Source: Gordionus sp. m RMFG-2023 (taxonomy: Eukaryota > Nematomorpha > Gordioida > Chordodea > Parachordodidae). From it: DNA of 64,000 nucleotides. The stretch is from positions 59,807,561 to 59,871,560 of the forward strand of contig NC_088775.1 in assembly GCF_954871325.1 (NCBI RefSeq), read 5' to 3'. The position numbers were made by a program, and so were the translations under genes. The notes under the pieces are model-generated. The model did no database searches and was not told the origin of the DNA. It worked only from the letters and a program-made list of their open reading frames with translations. Position 1 is the first letter of the stretch; every line of letters begins with the position of its first letter. Below, piece after piece: positions 1 to 12,472 of this stretch.

Positions 1-260
1 ACAACATTATTCTAATAATAGCAGAAAGAAAAACATGCTTTAGAAATCTAGTCAGTTACTTTTCAACAACGTTTGTGTGAAAAACGTTAATGATTACATT
101 TCATTGGTTGTTTCAAAAACGTGTGAAAACCATAATGATTAGAGTTTAGTGGTTGTTCAACAAAGTGGGTGCGAAAACTATGATGAATAGATTTCATTAA
201 TTACTCAACAACGTATGCGTGAAAAGAGATATATATTTCAGTAGTTTTTTTTTAACAACC
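1..260. repeat. degenerate tandem repeat, unit about 55-60 bp
   Basis: Four imperfect units follow one another. Each holds a caacaacgt / gtgtgaaaa core, a tgatga or atgatta step, and a ttcattggttgtt-like tail. Divergence between units is high, so this looks like an old minisatellite or the edge of a larger repeat cut by the window start. No coding signal was seen. Confidence 0.35.
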
Positions 261-2075
261 GGTGTAAGATGTATAGAGGAGAAGAAAATAAATAGATATT
301 ATGTTTCTCTTTAAAAGCTGAGAGTCCAAAAATGCATAAAATATGATATAATAAAAGGGCAATAATTTTTTTAAAAATGTAATATGTATATATATATATT
401 TTGGTATATAAATTTAGAATTAAGAAATTTTTAGCAAGATAATCAAAATGATAGCTAAAGGTCGACTACCTGCAAATGGTTCAATGAAGATATGGGTCTA
501 GGCTTCATTGAGGGTAAAGATGTAGTAGAATTTGACATAATGATATAATATTTTTAGTGTATCTTGACTATGTATTATAATTTTAAGATATAATTTAGAG
601 AAAAAAGTGAGTTCGAAGTTAGCAATTAAATAGATTATGTAAGGAAGAATTAGTTTAGAGGCGATAATAAGACGAAATAGACATAATTATATATTTTATT
701 GGTATATTGGACTATGTATTTTAAATTTGAGAATGAATGTAAGAAAAGTGATAAAATATTTAAGAATAAGGGGTAAATAGATTATTTTAGATAGAAGTAG
801 AATAGATGCGATTACCTAAAACCTTATGACAAAGATCAAGTGAGAATAAAGAGACCTTAAGACAAAGTCGACATTTCGGCAAGTGCAAACTGTCGTAGAA
901 GACCCGAAAGTGTAAAAGACGGTTACAAGAATTAGATGCAAAGAAAATCAACTGCAAGAAAACGTTGGAAACAAGCGACTAGATAGAATAAATGCTCAAG
1001 ACGTTCATGCATACTGCAATTGTTAATCGCTGACAAATTATCGCTAATTGATAACCGAAACTTTAGTGTAAGATACGGAAGTCCACCATCATAGGAACAA
1101 GAATTCGTGAAAACAATCATTTACTGAGATAAAGCGCTAATCATTTATCACAATAGAATGTTAGAAACAAGCGATTACCTAGAATAAATTATCAAGAAAT
1201 TTAGATGGGTAGTAGAAAAAAACAAAAGTTGAAAAAGAGACTAGAATTCATCGATAATCGTTTACAAGTAAACGTAATCAATTACCAGTTATAGTCTATT
1301 AGTTACAAGAGAACGTTAGAAACAAGCAAATACTAGGATAACTTATTAATAGAATTTAAGGTGGACTTTAGAAGAAAAAAATCTGTAAAGAAAGAGTAAC
1401 AACATAAGACTAGCAATTGTCAATGATTGAAAAACAAGCGCTAATCTGGTTGGTTAATAACTTGCAGAGATAAATAGCTAATCGTTTACCGTGGGCTGAC
1501 AAGCAACAGAAGATAGGATTCAAAAATTTCAAGTTGTTAAATATACTTGTAAAGTCAATAAACGGTAATCGGTTACTTCAATAGAAGCTTAAAATATGAG
1601 ACAAGGCACATCCGTCGTTAGAACCTAGAAGACATTAAAGATTAAAAATAATAGATTTGGTGGAGATACAAGATCAGTAAAGCCGAAATCGAAAGAAAGT
1701 TGGGCGTTTCCAGAATGGTTGGTCGAATTAAGATAAAGGGTGTTGTGATATCAAAAAATATGTAAATGATATAGAAGGTGTGTATTTTGTGTTCATGTAT
1801 GGATATATAATTTACATATAATATTTATTTTGGTTAAAGTTTTGTTTTATATATTCGAAAATGTTTGTTATGTAAATGAAATGAAAACTAGTAATAATTG
1901 TAGATATTTCGTAATTTAAGGGTTTAACAATAGAGTTTATTCACTTTTATTTTAATGCTAATAAATTTTTTAATTTTTAATCTTTTTATTTTTTTAGTTT
2001 AATTTTTATTTTTAACTTTAATTTTATAATGTTTTTACTGTATAATTTATTCTTATATAATTAATATTTATGCAT
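261..2075. other. AT-rich non-coding stretch with a weak 150-200 bp repeat
   Basis: No convincing gene is seen. Between about 950 and 1460 a motif of the form acgttagaaacaagcga followed by tagaataa recurs three times (near 958, 1160 and 1313), which suggests a decayed tandem or dispersed repeat. The short open frame at 932-1120 (minus) has no recognisable domain and looks like chance. Confidence 0.3.
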
Positions 2076-3196
2076 AAAGGAAACAGTGGCGTAGACAGGA
2101 TTTATCCATGGGAGGGGGGGGGGTTAAAAATTTATTTGGAAGCGAAGCCCCCACCATATTTTTAAATTTTGGCAATATTATGTGCTTTATTAGTGTCTAA
2201 CCAATATAGTAGCCAGCATAAATGCAAAAAATATTAATAACAAAATTTTGGCCAAATTTATTATTAATAAGTGACTGGAAGCATTATTCTAAAAATTTTA
2301 TCAATGTTTAGTCAATTGTAAATTAATTCATCCAGTGTATAAAGAAAAAAAAATTGCCCCCAAACCTTCCATATTTTATGATACTCAATATATCTTATTG
2401 AGTGTTAAAAATAATTATTTTAATTAAATTTTAGAGAATTTCATTATATATTTTATTTATTATTAAAATACTTTAGTATAAATAACATCCCTTAATTTAA
2501 CTATGCATTTATTTTAATGATAATATACAATAAAATAAATTTCAAAATATAGAAATTTTATACAGATTATTATATTAAAAATTTATTGTAAATAACTATA
2601 TTTAAATAAAATATAATTCAATAAAATATAAGTAATTCTTATACTGTATTTAAAAAAATATAATTTAATAATTATAGATAATACAAATGAATCAAAATAT
2701 AAATAATTCTTATTGTAAAAGAATGCAATACTTTTATTAAAAATTGGGAATCTAAAATGCAATTACACATGGAAAGGGTTTGCAAAGCATTTTTTATCTC
2801 AAAGAGTATTCTATTCTATCAAAATTTTTATACGATATCACAAAATAATTTATCATACGATCCTGATAAATCATCAGAATAATACTCTGAGATTTTCTTA
2901 ATATCTTCTCGCGTTTCAAGTGTAAACCGGCAGAAGAAAATAGAAGCTTTTTAAAATAAAATTGTGACTAATAAATCTTTCCTTTAATTGAAATAAAAAT
3001 TTATCAATAAGGGAAATATAAATATTTATTTTATAAAAATCCTCAATCGTAGATGCATAAATATTTAAGCGATTGGACTGTTAGAAACTACTCTTGGTTT
3101 AAAAATTTCAATCCCAAACATATTAGCGATTTCCTTTACTTTCTCGTATATATCATGAAATTTTCATCCACATTATCTATGATATTTGTTAATATT

Positions 3197-3412
3197 TCAA
3201 CAATATCCTTTCATATTCATAACCTCCCTTAAATCTAAATCAATTTTTTGTAACATTTTTCCAAAATCATATGTATAATTAAATAAAAAATATACACATT
3301 GAATTGATATTAAAAATTGTGGCTTCGTAATAGCTAGCAAAAGATTTTCAGCATCTACGTAATCTTTTTCTTTGCTTGATATGGGATTCGAGCGCTGCAA
3401 AAATAATTTCAT
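3197..3412 (-). pseudogene. hAT transposase fragment, C-terminal half (ZMYM1-like)
   Basis: A 71-residue open piece contains the stretch LLLAITKPQFLISIQCVYFL followed by LQKIDLDLREV. This is typical of the helical region before the dimerisation end of ZMYM1/DUF4371 hAT proteins, with the form LxxAIxxxxFLxSL...LLxxT...LQxxDLDL. It lies inside the hAT element with TSD AAAGGAAA, downstream (minus strand) of the DUF4371 fragment at 3721-3969, which is the expected order. It is a relic with no start of its own. The assignment rests on pattern only. Confidence 0.6.
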
Positions 3413-3720
3413 ATAATTTGATGAAATGTTTTACTGATTGTTGTCTTTCAATAAATCTAGCTGGACAAAATCTATATAGTTTTTTTTGATTATTTGAATC
3501 AATATCATCAAACGTTAAGATAAAAAGCTGCCTCTTCTTGGGCGGTGTGAAAAAGTTACAAACCGACGATATTGTTTCTAAATTTTGATAAATATATTAG
3601 AATTATAAAAAGATATCTATAATACATAATAAAATCTAATAAATTTCAATTAAATTAAAATATTTTTACCTAAACTGTTCTGGATGTTTCGAATTTCGCA
3701 TGCCTCATATATCAACAAAT

Positions 3721-3969
3721 TTAGACAATGTGAACTACAGTGAACATATAGAGCTGAGCTATAAAGCTATCTAATTCTTGACTGCACCACTTGAAGTGAC
3801 CACTCATCGAGTAAGCTCCATCATATGCTTGGTCTCTCATTAGATTTAAATTTAAATCTTGGTCTTGAATGGATGCTAAAATTTCTTTTGCTATCGTCTT
3901 TGATTTAGTGTTATGTAAGTAAATAAATTGAACAAAGAGTTCCTTCATTTTGAAATCACCTGATTTCAA
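3721..3969 (-). pseudogene. hAT transposase fragment, DUF4371 region
   Basis: The fragment reads KMKELFVQFIYLHNTKSKTI, then a linker, then MRDQAYDGAYSMSGHFKWCS. The QAYDGAxxMSGxxxG-like block is the best-known signature of DUF4371/ZMYM1 hAT transposases, where one of the catalytic aspartates sits in YDGA. The fragment begins and ends inside degraded sequence. The second copy of this element family (41019-46177) keeps less of it. Confidence 0.7.
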
Positions 3970-4694
3970 ATCCTTACTGCTATAGATAATTCCTCCATGT
4001 TACCAACATCTGAAGTCTTATCCGCCAAAACACTAAAATATGGTGACGCTTTCACTTTTGTAGAAATTTGTTTCAATATGAACCTATTGCATATGGCTAT
4101 TATTTTATTTTGAATACTTGGACTAAGGTAGGTTATTTAGCAGAGCTTTCAAAAAGCTTCATATAGTTATCATTGTTTCAACAATTCCTTGAGATTCCCT
4201 TCATTATGAGAAGAGTATGTAAGTGTTAAGGGACCAGCAGATATTCTATGAGCTTTTAATGATAAGCGCTTCCCTAACCAAATGATTTCATCAATTATTA
4301 TAATTATTCATGCTCTGTTGGTTGTAACAATATTATTTTTTATTTATTCAAATACAATAGATATTGTTATCCTTTGACATAGATGGCTTTTAAAGCATCC
4401 AATATCTCACAAGAAATGAGATGGTAAATATTTTAGTTCATATAATTATATATTTTTAAATCATGTGATCATTTAAAATTAAAAATTCTTATTTGTTTAT
4501 TTAAAATATATTTCATTTTGATATCATATATATTATTTTTCTCAAACTGAAACCGTTTTTTAAATGATTCACAATACAAAAAAAAATTTAAAAAAAAAAA
4601 TTTAATAAAAATTTTTTTTCCCCAGAGGTTATGAGGGGAGGGGGAGGAGATTTCAACCACCGCCCCCACCGCTGTATACGCTACTTAAAGGAAA

Positions 4695-5480
4695 CCATAA
4701 ATTATGTTATTATGTTAAATTTAATATTATATTATCATTTTTATTTAAATGACAATGATACCTAAAACTTTACAATTCAACAGTTATCAACCCTCTTTTA
4801 GTATATAAATAGATGAAAATTATTTAATCATGATCATTAATTAATTTTTTTGTTTTTTTGATAATTCACGACGAGAAAATTTTTATTTTATATAATTGGA
4901 ATTAATTTTTATATAAACTACGACAAAATTATCCCTAATTCAATAAATTCTTAATTTTTATATATAAACTCCAAAGTTTTCTTTTAATTACTTCATTCAA
5001 AATGACCATGACGACCCGTTGTTATGCAATTTTAAATTGGGCTTAAGCCGTTCCTTTTATTTCATTTTTTTATTTATTAAATTAATTTAGGACTTAAACC
5101 CGTTCATATCCAGCGGCGCCGCGAATGCCGTTTCTACCATTTTATTTCTTAGTTTAACCAATTTAAATCTGCCCTAATTCAGTGGTGAAGCAAATGCCGT
5201 TCCTTATTTATTAAATTAATTTAGGACTTAAATCCGCCCTAATCCAGCGGTGCGACGGGTGCCGTTACGGTATGCAACGATCCACTAAGGGGCTGCGGTC
5301 GCCTTACAAAGAGGTACCTATGGTACTTACACTTTTTTTTGTAGTCTTTAGTACGATGACTAAATTGCTCGCAAAATCTGGTCACCCTGTCACCCTCTCT
5401 GAAAATTCCGGACCATCAAACTCAGTCGACCCCCCCTCTCTCCTACGATAGACCTCTGCCTAGGGTCATTGTCCCAAATA
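4695..5480. repeat. intergenic DNA with GC-richer degenerate repeat (5030-5275)
   Basis: About three imperfect units of roughly 65-90 bp each contain ttaatttaggacttaaa, then a ccagcggtg-like step, then atgccgtt. They sit near 5065, 5150 and 5205. The local GC content is well above the surroundings. Sequence on to about 5480 (C-rich tracts near 5390-5460) holds no recognisable gene. Function unknown; possibly a decayed satellite or an element end. Confidence 0.4.
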
Positions 5481-5607
5481 TTTTATTTTGCATACTAGAA
5501 TATATTTTCGGTCATATCAGATTTTATATATTAAGATCGCCTTCAGTTCAGGAAATATCCCATGGATTCCATATCCAAATTTGATATATATATATATTTA
5601 TCTATAT

Positions 5608-5800
5608 CAGAGATTTGCAAGCACGCTAAGCCTTAAGTCCGGTGTGGGTACACGATACGAGCCATATTTTAATAGACATATTATATTTTGAAAAAATCCG
5701 GGTCTGACCGGGTATAAACCCCGGACAAAGCAGGGCTGAAAATTATTTTTAAAAAAAAATCCGGGTCAGGCCATACAAATAGTACCTCTGCATATCTCTG
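5608..5800. mobile_element. short non-autonomous hAT-like element (MITE) upstream of EMC1
   Basis: The left end CAGAGATTTGCAAGCAC and the right end (reverse) CAGAGATATGCAGAGGTAC form a terminal inverted repeat. Flanking 8-mers atctatat and atataaat agree at 6 of 8 positions, as in an old hAT duplication. Internal ccgggtc / gggtat blocks resemble the GC-rich subterminal repeats of the elements at 15460-15863 and 30648-32502. Its right end lies about 180 bp before the EMC1 ATG, so it sits in or beside the host promoter. Confidence 0.6.
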
Positions 5801-5979
5801 ATATAAATAAAAATTTTTAGATCAGAAATTATTGTTCGCATCTAATAACAAATAAAATATAAATTAGAAACAATTTTTTATTTAATTAGTTGATTATTTG
5901 TTGAGCACTTGTGTTTAGAATAATCATCATATTGATTTTATTTTCACTTTAATATGTTTGGTTAAATTCAAAAAATACC

Positions 5980-7540
5980 ATGCAAGGTGAGTGAAATAAA
6001 TATACATATACAATATTTATTCAATATATAGGCTCGATAGGAAATTTTGTAGATGCATTTATACTAAGCTTGATATTATACACTCAATCAACATTCACAT
6101 TATATGAAGATCAAATTGGGAAATTTGATTGGTTGCATTTATTTTATATTTTAATTTATTTGTAATATTCCAATGTGTAGGCATCAAAATTATATAGGAT
6201 TTGTAACACATGTTTTTGTAGGAAAAGTTTTAGATAGTAGTAAACACATAATACTTGCCACTGAACAAAATATATTAGCATCTTTAAAACTTGAAACAGG
6301 CGAAATTGGTATTAGTAATTTAAATATTTATTGTTTAAATCTTTAATAAAGTTTGGAGACATATATTAGAAAGTGGAAGAGAAGGTCATATTGAGGTTGG
6401 ATTTATAATAGAGAACAGTTTAATTAAATATATGATCATAAATATATATAATATCTAGAATTAATAACACTGCTGAATAATTATACAATGATTAGAGTAT
6501 GGAATGTACTTACAAGTTTTATGATTGAAGAAATAATGATTCAGAATACAGCTAATAATATGTATTAGTAAATTTTATTATTGATATTATATTTTCAATT
6601 TAGCCAACAACTTCTTTATGATGAAAATTCTGGTAAAAAAATTGTTAACTTTAATTATTAGTATGTTATTTAAGGCTATATTTTATCCAAAAAAATGGAA
6701 TCCATTATGTTACATAGTATACCTAGATGGAAGCTTATTTGGGAGACAACTTATAAGTTACTATCAACATTAATCTTGTTAATTGTTTTAATTTTAGTAA
6801 AAAATTTTATGATCCACATTTATATATTAACAGAATAACAAATATGTTAAACATAATTGATATATCTTTAGAAAAACAACTGTTATCATTTGTATCATTT
6901 AATCTTAAAAATGGAACAATTATATCAGAACTAATATCAATTGATGAAAATTTCTCCAAGTAATTTTAAATATTTACCTCAGTTAAATATATATTTCAAT
7001 ATTTTTCCAATAGTATATAATTTGGTTAATTATATTTAAAAAACTTAAATTCTTATTTTGATTTTATAACCAATTAACACTGATACTATTAACAATAGAT
7101 ACACAATTATTAAAGATGGGATGTTTTTTATTTGTTTGCTTGATAACAAAAAAATATATGTTTTCCATTCACAAATAAACAATTTGAAATACTTTTCTTA
7201 CACGTTAGAACAAGTAAGTATTAATTATTTACACCAAATTTATAATTAATATTATTGAACCATAGAATATCATATATCCATTGGAGACTAAATTTGTGAT
7301 GAAATTATTCACACCTGTGTTGTCGCATATTTCTTTCATTTTTATACATGATCTATCAAACAAAATATTTGAAATCTATCAAATTATACTTAAGAAGACA
7401 CAGAGTCATCAATATGACATGTCTTTCATGAAAATTGGAGCTATATTAGAAAATGTAAGAAGTAGCTTATTTATAAGAAAATCGAAATCATTTTGGATAA
7501 ATTTTGATAGCTTGATTTTGGAAAAATTTCTTAAATAAAT
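5980..7540 (+). CDS. EMC1: EMC1, N-terminal exons (ER membrane protein complex subunit 1)
   Basis: EMC1 is the large lumenal subunit of the EMC, which inserts tail-anchored and multi-pass proteins into the ER membrane. Visible exons: 5980-5986 (ATG CAA G), 6032-6131, 6181-6308, 6352-6395, about 6459-6561, two less certain pieces between 6600 and 6960, about 7101-7213, and 7266 to about 7540. The first exons encode a hydrophobic signal peptide, then LYEDQIGKFDW, the invariant start of mature EMC1, then ILATEQNILASLKLETGEIV, WRHILESG and IRVW, all matching the first beta-propeller in order. Most introns are 43-49 bp with GT-AG ends and correct phase. The junction near 6396-6458 does not keep frame as I read it, so its borders are uncertain. 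Later exons (KKIYVFHS; ISFIFIHDLS) align with the human protein to about residue 340. Confidence 0.8.
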
Positions 7541-7644
7541 AAGTATCTGAAATTTAAATATATAACATACAATAATTTGAAAAGTATTTGGGTTAACCAC
7601 CCTAAGTATATTTGAGAATAAACACATAATATTTTGCTTGCCCT

Positions 7645-7734
7645 ATTTGATAATTTTGAAGGTTTTTAAGAGTTGTTAAATTTCATTTTATTTGATAATT
7701 TTGAAGGTTTTTAAAAGTTGTTAAATTTCATTTA
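7645..7734. repeat. tandem duplication, 2 x 45 bp
   Basis: The unit beginning atttgataattttgaaggt occurs twice back to back (start 7645 and 7690) with about one mismatch. It lies just after the last recognised 5' EMC1 exon. It is a simple recent local duplication with no coding content. Confidence 0.8.
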
Positions 7735-8204
7735 AAAAAACAGATTTATTTTTGTTTCTAATGCCAGGTAAATTTAAAAGTGTTAACTACATAATTAGTT
7801 AAAGTTAATTTTCACCAACAAAACTGTTTTATTAAAAGTAGGCCTAAGGCTTGATTGGTTTGGTATAAGATGGGCATGTTTTGATTAATATATAAATACA
7901 TTTTTTATGGGAGGGGGGGGGTAAATTTTTCATGGGGTTTAGAGCACTGCTAGTTGGTCAAGACCTGAACAGGCTTTTGCCTACATTTAAAAAAATATAA
8001 GCTAGATTCCAAATTAAATTTTCTTCTAAAATTTGTCCTTGTCTTAATTTTTTTAATCAAGTTGGTTTCTTAAAAAAATAAAATAGAAACAGATATTTTT
8101 TTTTATTAAAATGAAATGATAATTTAAATTTATTTAAGATTAGGAGCAATTTGTGATATTTATTTATTTAACTTCATAAATATGTCCTAAACATATGGTG
8201 AATT

Positions 8205-9985
8205 CCATGACAAATCAACATTAGTTTCAACCCAACCCCATCAGATTTTTCTAAGATTTATACTAGAGTTTGCATATATTATAACAAAAAAATAAGCTTC
8301 AACTTCAAACAATGGCTGAGATATGGGCTTCTAGGAAAATATGGAGCATTTTAGGCAAAATGCTTCACTTTAATTTTGGATATATTTGGATAATTGATCA
8401 AGTGGAAGTTGGGCTAAGCTCAGGTTTAGGAGATATAACATTTTAATCATTAGTCAATTATAATAAATAGATAAATCATTAACAGTAATATATTTAAGCT
8501 AAGATTTTTTATATATTTTATTTATTTAAAAAAGGATTAAATAAGGTGAAGGGAGAGGGGGGCTATTGTTAATTTATTTAATATATTTATTTCACCTAAA
8601 ATTCACACAATTTGAATAAACATATATGTTGGGAAGGCCTAAGAAATGTAACTTCCCTTGATAATTAACCAGAATTAACGATTACATTATCTGACTTAAA
8701 AAATTAAGAAATATTTTTTGAAAAGTTTTTCATAAGATAATTTTAATATTAACGATGAATGTGAAATCATTAAGCAATTGAAAAATATTATTGAAACAAC
8801 AGATTCTTGAAATGAAAAATTCAAATGACGGTTCCCAAATTCCTGGACACTAAAAATAAGAAAAATTTTTTATGACTGAATCCATGTCAAGGATAGAAAA
8901 AAATTGGTCAAGGAAAATGGTGTTTATTCCAATCTAAATATTATAATGGTTGGAAGTGTTTTTAAGATTATTTATGATGCCTGGTAAAAACTTTTTTTTA
9001 AATATTAATAGAGGTTAGAAGCAAATTGAAGAAAATAATCATTTTATGCAATCATAAGGAAATATTCTAATCATAAAGAAGCTTATATTGATATAAAAGT
9101 AAGCTTTAATAATGCAGATTCAAGGCAAATTTTTTTTAAACTTAAAATGATTGGTATGCTTAAAATCTAAATTTAAAAATTTATCAAAAAGTTTTTTTTT
9201 GAATACTCAAAGTTCATAATCTAAGCTATCATGAACTTGGGAATCAAAGCAGGATGCCATTTTTTCATAATAGCCCATGACAAACATAATCAAAAGTTTA
9301 GCAAAAAGTGCTACCTTCAGTGTCCATATGAGAATCAAATATTAAACACTTTAAATTTATTTAATTTTTACAAAGCAAATATCACTGCAATTAATTACGC
9401 ATATGTAAAAGATGACAAATATGAAAAATATCTAAGACCAAACTCATTCCCAGAATATAAAAGTTTCATGCTTTTATGCCACTTAGGGAAAGTTAAATTA
9501 TTTTTCATATTGTGAAAAAACCCTTCTTTCAAATATTTATTAAGAATATATGGTCTAATTATTAAAATGCTATATCTCCTAAACTTGAACTCTGTCTAAC
9601 TTGAAAGTTTTCTTATTTATTCATTAATCCTATATCTATATACACTACAATTGGAGAGAAAAAAAAGCCGATTTGCATTTTCGGTTTACTATATCCCATC
9701 ATTGACATTTAAACATTTTCAATACAATTTTGAAAGCTTACCATTTGGCTACATAAAGAAATTTAAATGACTCTTCTAGCTCAATAATATATAATTAAAT
9801 GGAGTACATTTTGCCCCAAACCCCATTTTTTCGACATTTAGATGCCCATATTTCAGTCGCTGTTTGGAGTCAGGACTAAAATGTTTTTTTTCTTTGTTAT
9901 AATATATTCAAACTTTTGTAAAAATTTTAGAAAAATCTGAGGGAGTCGAATAGAAAATCGTGTTTTTATGTTGATTTGTCATGAA
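8205..9985. mobile_element. old element with long imperfect inverted repeats (arms about 260-430 bp)
   Basis: The left arm (about 8205-8460) and the reverse complement of the right arm (about 9555-9985) share an ordered series of blocks: catgacaaatcaaca, tcagatttttcta, atatattataacaaa, aatatgggc, ggcaaaatg and tttaggagatata. The spacing drifts, as in a diverged palindrome. The 1.1-kb centre holds one open frame (9231-9515) and other short coding-like stretches. I cannot assign a superfamily and no target duplication is clear. Confidence 0.6.
9231..9515 (+). CDS. unrecognised 94-residue ORF inside the inverted-repeat element
   Basis: The frame starts MNLGIKAGCHFFI and contains HDKHNQKFSKKCYLQCP, with a Cys/His cluster (C, H, H, C, C), then INYAYVKDDKYEKYLRP. 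I do not recognise a family. Its place at the centre of a long inverted repeat suggests a transposase or DNA-binding remnant, possibly the zinc-binding N-terminal part. Coding-like sequence also occurs near 8880-9000. It could equally be a chance frame in AT-rich DNA. Confidence 0.3.
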   Translation: MNLGIKAGCHFFIIAHDKHNQKFSKKCYLQCPYENQILNTLNLFNFYKANITAINYAYVKDDKYEKYLRPNSFPEYKSFMLLCHLGKVKLFFIL

Positions 9986-11536
9986 ATTATATATATTTTT
10001 AATAAAAAACTTTGGGCCTTGTAATTTTTTTTGATTAGGTTTAAAAATTTATAAAAATTCCAGGATCGGCTTGGCTTAAAATATACTCATTTGAGAATTG
10101 ATTAAGCCAAAAAAAATTGCAGGGATCTAGTGGGATTTTATTATGAGAATCACAATATCTAACAGTGTTTTTGTTGAATTAGTTTTATAATAAATATAAA
10201 TGGTTATATATTGTATCTAATTATTTCCAGTGAACTTAATCTCAATTTATTACAAAGCCACTTGTTAGATTTCTGTTTGGTCTAAGGTTGTGACAATATT
10301 AAATATAGGATTAGGAATTATACTTATCATTTTTTTTTAAAAATTGGATTAGATTAGTATTTTTTTTATAAACTGAGATTTTATTGTTTTTTTTATTATT
10401 TTATGATTGTATAGTAAGTCTTTTATGTTTATTTTACATAATTTCTTAATAATGACTAAAAGTAAAAGCCTAATATTTTATTTGCAATATTAAAAAATTG
10501 AATCATATTTTAGGTTGTGAACAAAATTTGTTTCATAAGTTTTAGAACTTTAAGTATATAACTATCGTCAATATGCAAATTTTACAAAATTTAAAAAAGA
10601 TGTTTTGACCACATTTTACATTTAAGAGGCTTATTACCTTAGTATATCTAAAAATGCAATAACATTTTTTTACAATAAGAATTAGAAATTTATATTTTTA
10701 ATATTGCAGCTTGATTATTATTGAGTTCTATCTAAGCCACTTTTTGACAAGAGTTAAGGCCAAATCATTATTAAGTTCCTGCACTCCACCATTTAAAAAC
10801 TCCAAATAATTAATTTAAAATATGTTACAAAGTTTCATATCCATTTTGATCTTATGTTTTTATTATCATAGGATTCTATCTGTTTACGTTTAATGAATCA
10901 TCACTACTATTTTTATCACTTGATAATCAAAAATATTGAATTTTTATAAAATCTTGTAAAAGTAATTTAAACAACTACAGAAAAGTGTTGGTGTTTGAGA
11001 ATTTTGTCAGTTATAAACTAAAGTAGAACAGTATTTTTATTGAGTACAAGAAATAGATTACCAATTTTTTGTTTACTTAAATTAATCTATTTTTATAAAA
11101 TAATATCAATTTCAATGCTCATATGTAGGGCTGAGAAAGCAAAGAATCAGAGGTGCACCGATACCACTTTTTTTTGCCGGTACTAATACGGTATCGACTG
11201 ATACCTCCAATGCCCGATACTAACCTCATTCTTATTTCCACAAAACTATTTGTTTGTTTTTGATTTAATTCATAATACCTTTGAATTCTAATGAAGCTTG
11301 TAGACATAATTTTTTCTCTTGTATTGGAAAAGAATTAACGCTCATTGTTAATATCGGTTTTATGATGATTATTGTTTAAAATATAAATATTACTCATTCA
11401 ATACAGGTCAAATCAAATCAACCACTTCACACCTGACCACTTTAAATTTCGATAAAATTTGTAGAAACGTTTTATATATCCTATAGTTATATTAAAAACG
11501 AAATTTTATCTCATTAGCAATTTTATTATTTGAGAT
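9986..11536. other. no gene recognised
   Basis: AT-rich sequence without a domain-bearing ORF. Near 11150 a motif cagaggtgcaccgatacc followed by ggtatcg repeats looks like one end of a hAT-type element, but I found no partner end or target duplication. The 62-residue minus frame at 11119-11307 overlaps that end and is probably not a gene. Confidence 0.4.
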
Positions 11537-11769
11537 CAGGGTTGTGAACCCGAATTAGGGCTCAGGAATTTAAAACTCAATTTAACGAAAATAAAGAGAG
11601 GAACTTAATCGATACCGATTTTCTGAAAAATGTCGGAACCCGCCTCGGGTCTATATTACCCCGAGTTCAATGGGTTGCCCATAAATGGGTCTCTCTTTGG
11701 TCTGTGATCTCAAAATGTTCAATCAAATAATTTTAAGTTTCTGAACCCTAATTTGGGTTCACAACTCTG
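11537..11769. mobile_element. hAT-like MITE (233 bp)
   Basis: The terminal inverted repeats are about 38 bp. The left starts CAGGGTTGTGAACCCGAATT and the right (reverse) starts CAGAGTTGTGAACCCAAATT, followed by agggctcag / agggttcag on each side. The flanking 8-mers tttgagat and cctgagac share 5 of 8 bases, consistent with an aged hAT duplication. No coding capacity. Confidence 0.75.
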
Positions 11770-12472
11770 CCTGAGACAATGGGGACTGAAGGTAAAAAAA
11801 ATTAGTTTTTAATTAAAAACTAAATTAGTTAGTGTTTTGGTTTCCATTTTCTTACATACATTTTATTTGATAAAATGATTTATAACATATATATTAATTT
11901 TGAAACATCATATTGACTATTAAGTAAAAAGGAAATTGTAATGGCTTTATAATTCGTAAATTTTCATGTTTTAATTTATTTTAAAGAATAGAAGAGAAAA
12001 AGAGTATCATAGTAAATTATTTGATATCGCCATCAGCTGCGATACTCCTAAATTATAAAATATCCCTTGTTTCTCCGATGAATTCTACGAAAATTTTATT
12101 ATAACTGATAATTATGATGAAAACATCAAAATAAATTTTTACTAATATTCCAATTAGAGAAATATAGATTTAGATTGATAAACATCACATACATCAATTT
12201 TTTTTACCTTAGTATAATATTACCTTGCAAATAAAAAGTGAATGCTTCAGGAGATCCTGTCAGGAATTGCTGAAAAAAATATATTAATGAGTTATGGGCT
12301 AATTTGATATTATATCAAATAAAAAACCAGTTGTCAATCAAAAATTAGATATGTGCATTAGAGGTCTGAAATGTCCAGGATGTCTGGAAAAAATTTATTT
12401 GGGTCAGACTGGGCAATATTAGGCTAGATTATTGATGAATTCTGATATTTGATAGAAGTAATGTTGTTAAAT

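Larger units (their letters stand above)
2084..4686 (-). mobile_element. hAT transposon, ZMYM1/DUF4371 type, degraded
   Basis: The ends are inverted repeats. The left begins CAGTGGCGTAGACA and the right, read from outside, begins AAGTAGCGTATACA. They are flanked by an 8-bp direct duplication AAAGGAAA (2076-2083 and 4687-4694), the hAT signature. Poly-G/poly-C tracts lie just inside both ends. Minus-strand fragments inside resemble the DUF4371 and C-terminal parts of ZMYM1-like hAT transposases. The second family member is at 41019-46177. It is about 2.6 kb and too short and broken to be active. Confidence 0.85.

Noticed and set aside
3197-3969. Host ZMYM1-like gene
   Set aside because: The fragments lie inside an element with inverted ends and an 8-bp duplication, so they are hAT transposase remnants.
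5030-5275. rRNA gene fragment
   Set aside because: The GC-rich blocks looked rRNA-like at first, but they repeat as degenerate units and match no conserved rRNA core that I recognise.
11149-11300. Complete hAT element beginning cagaggtgcaccgatacc
   Set aside because: Only one possible end is seen; no partner end or target duplication was found.
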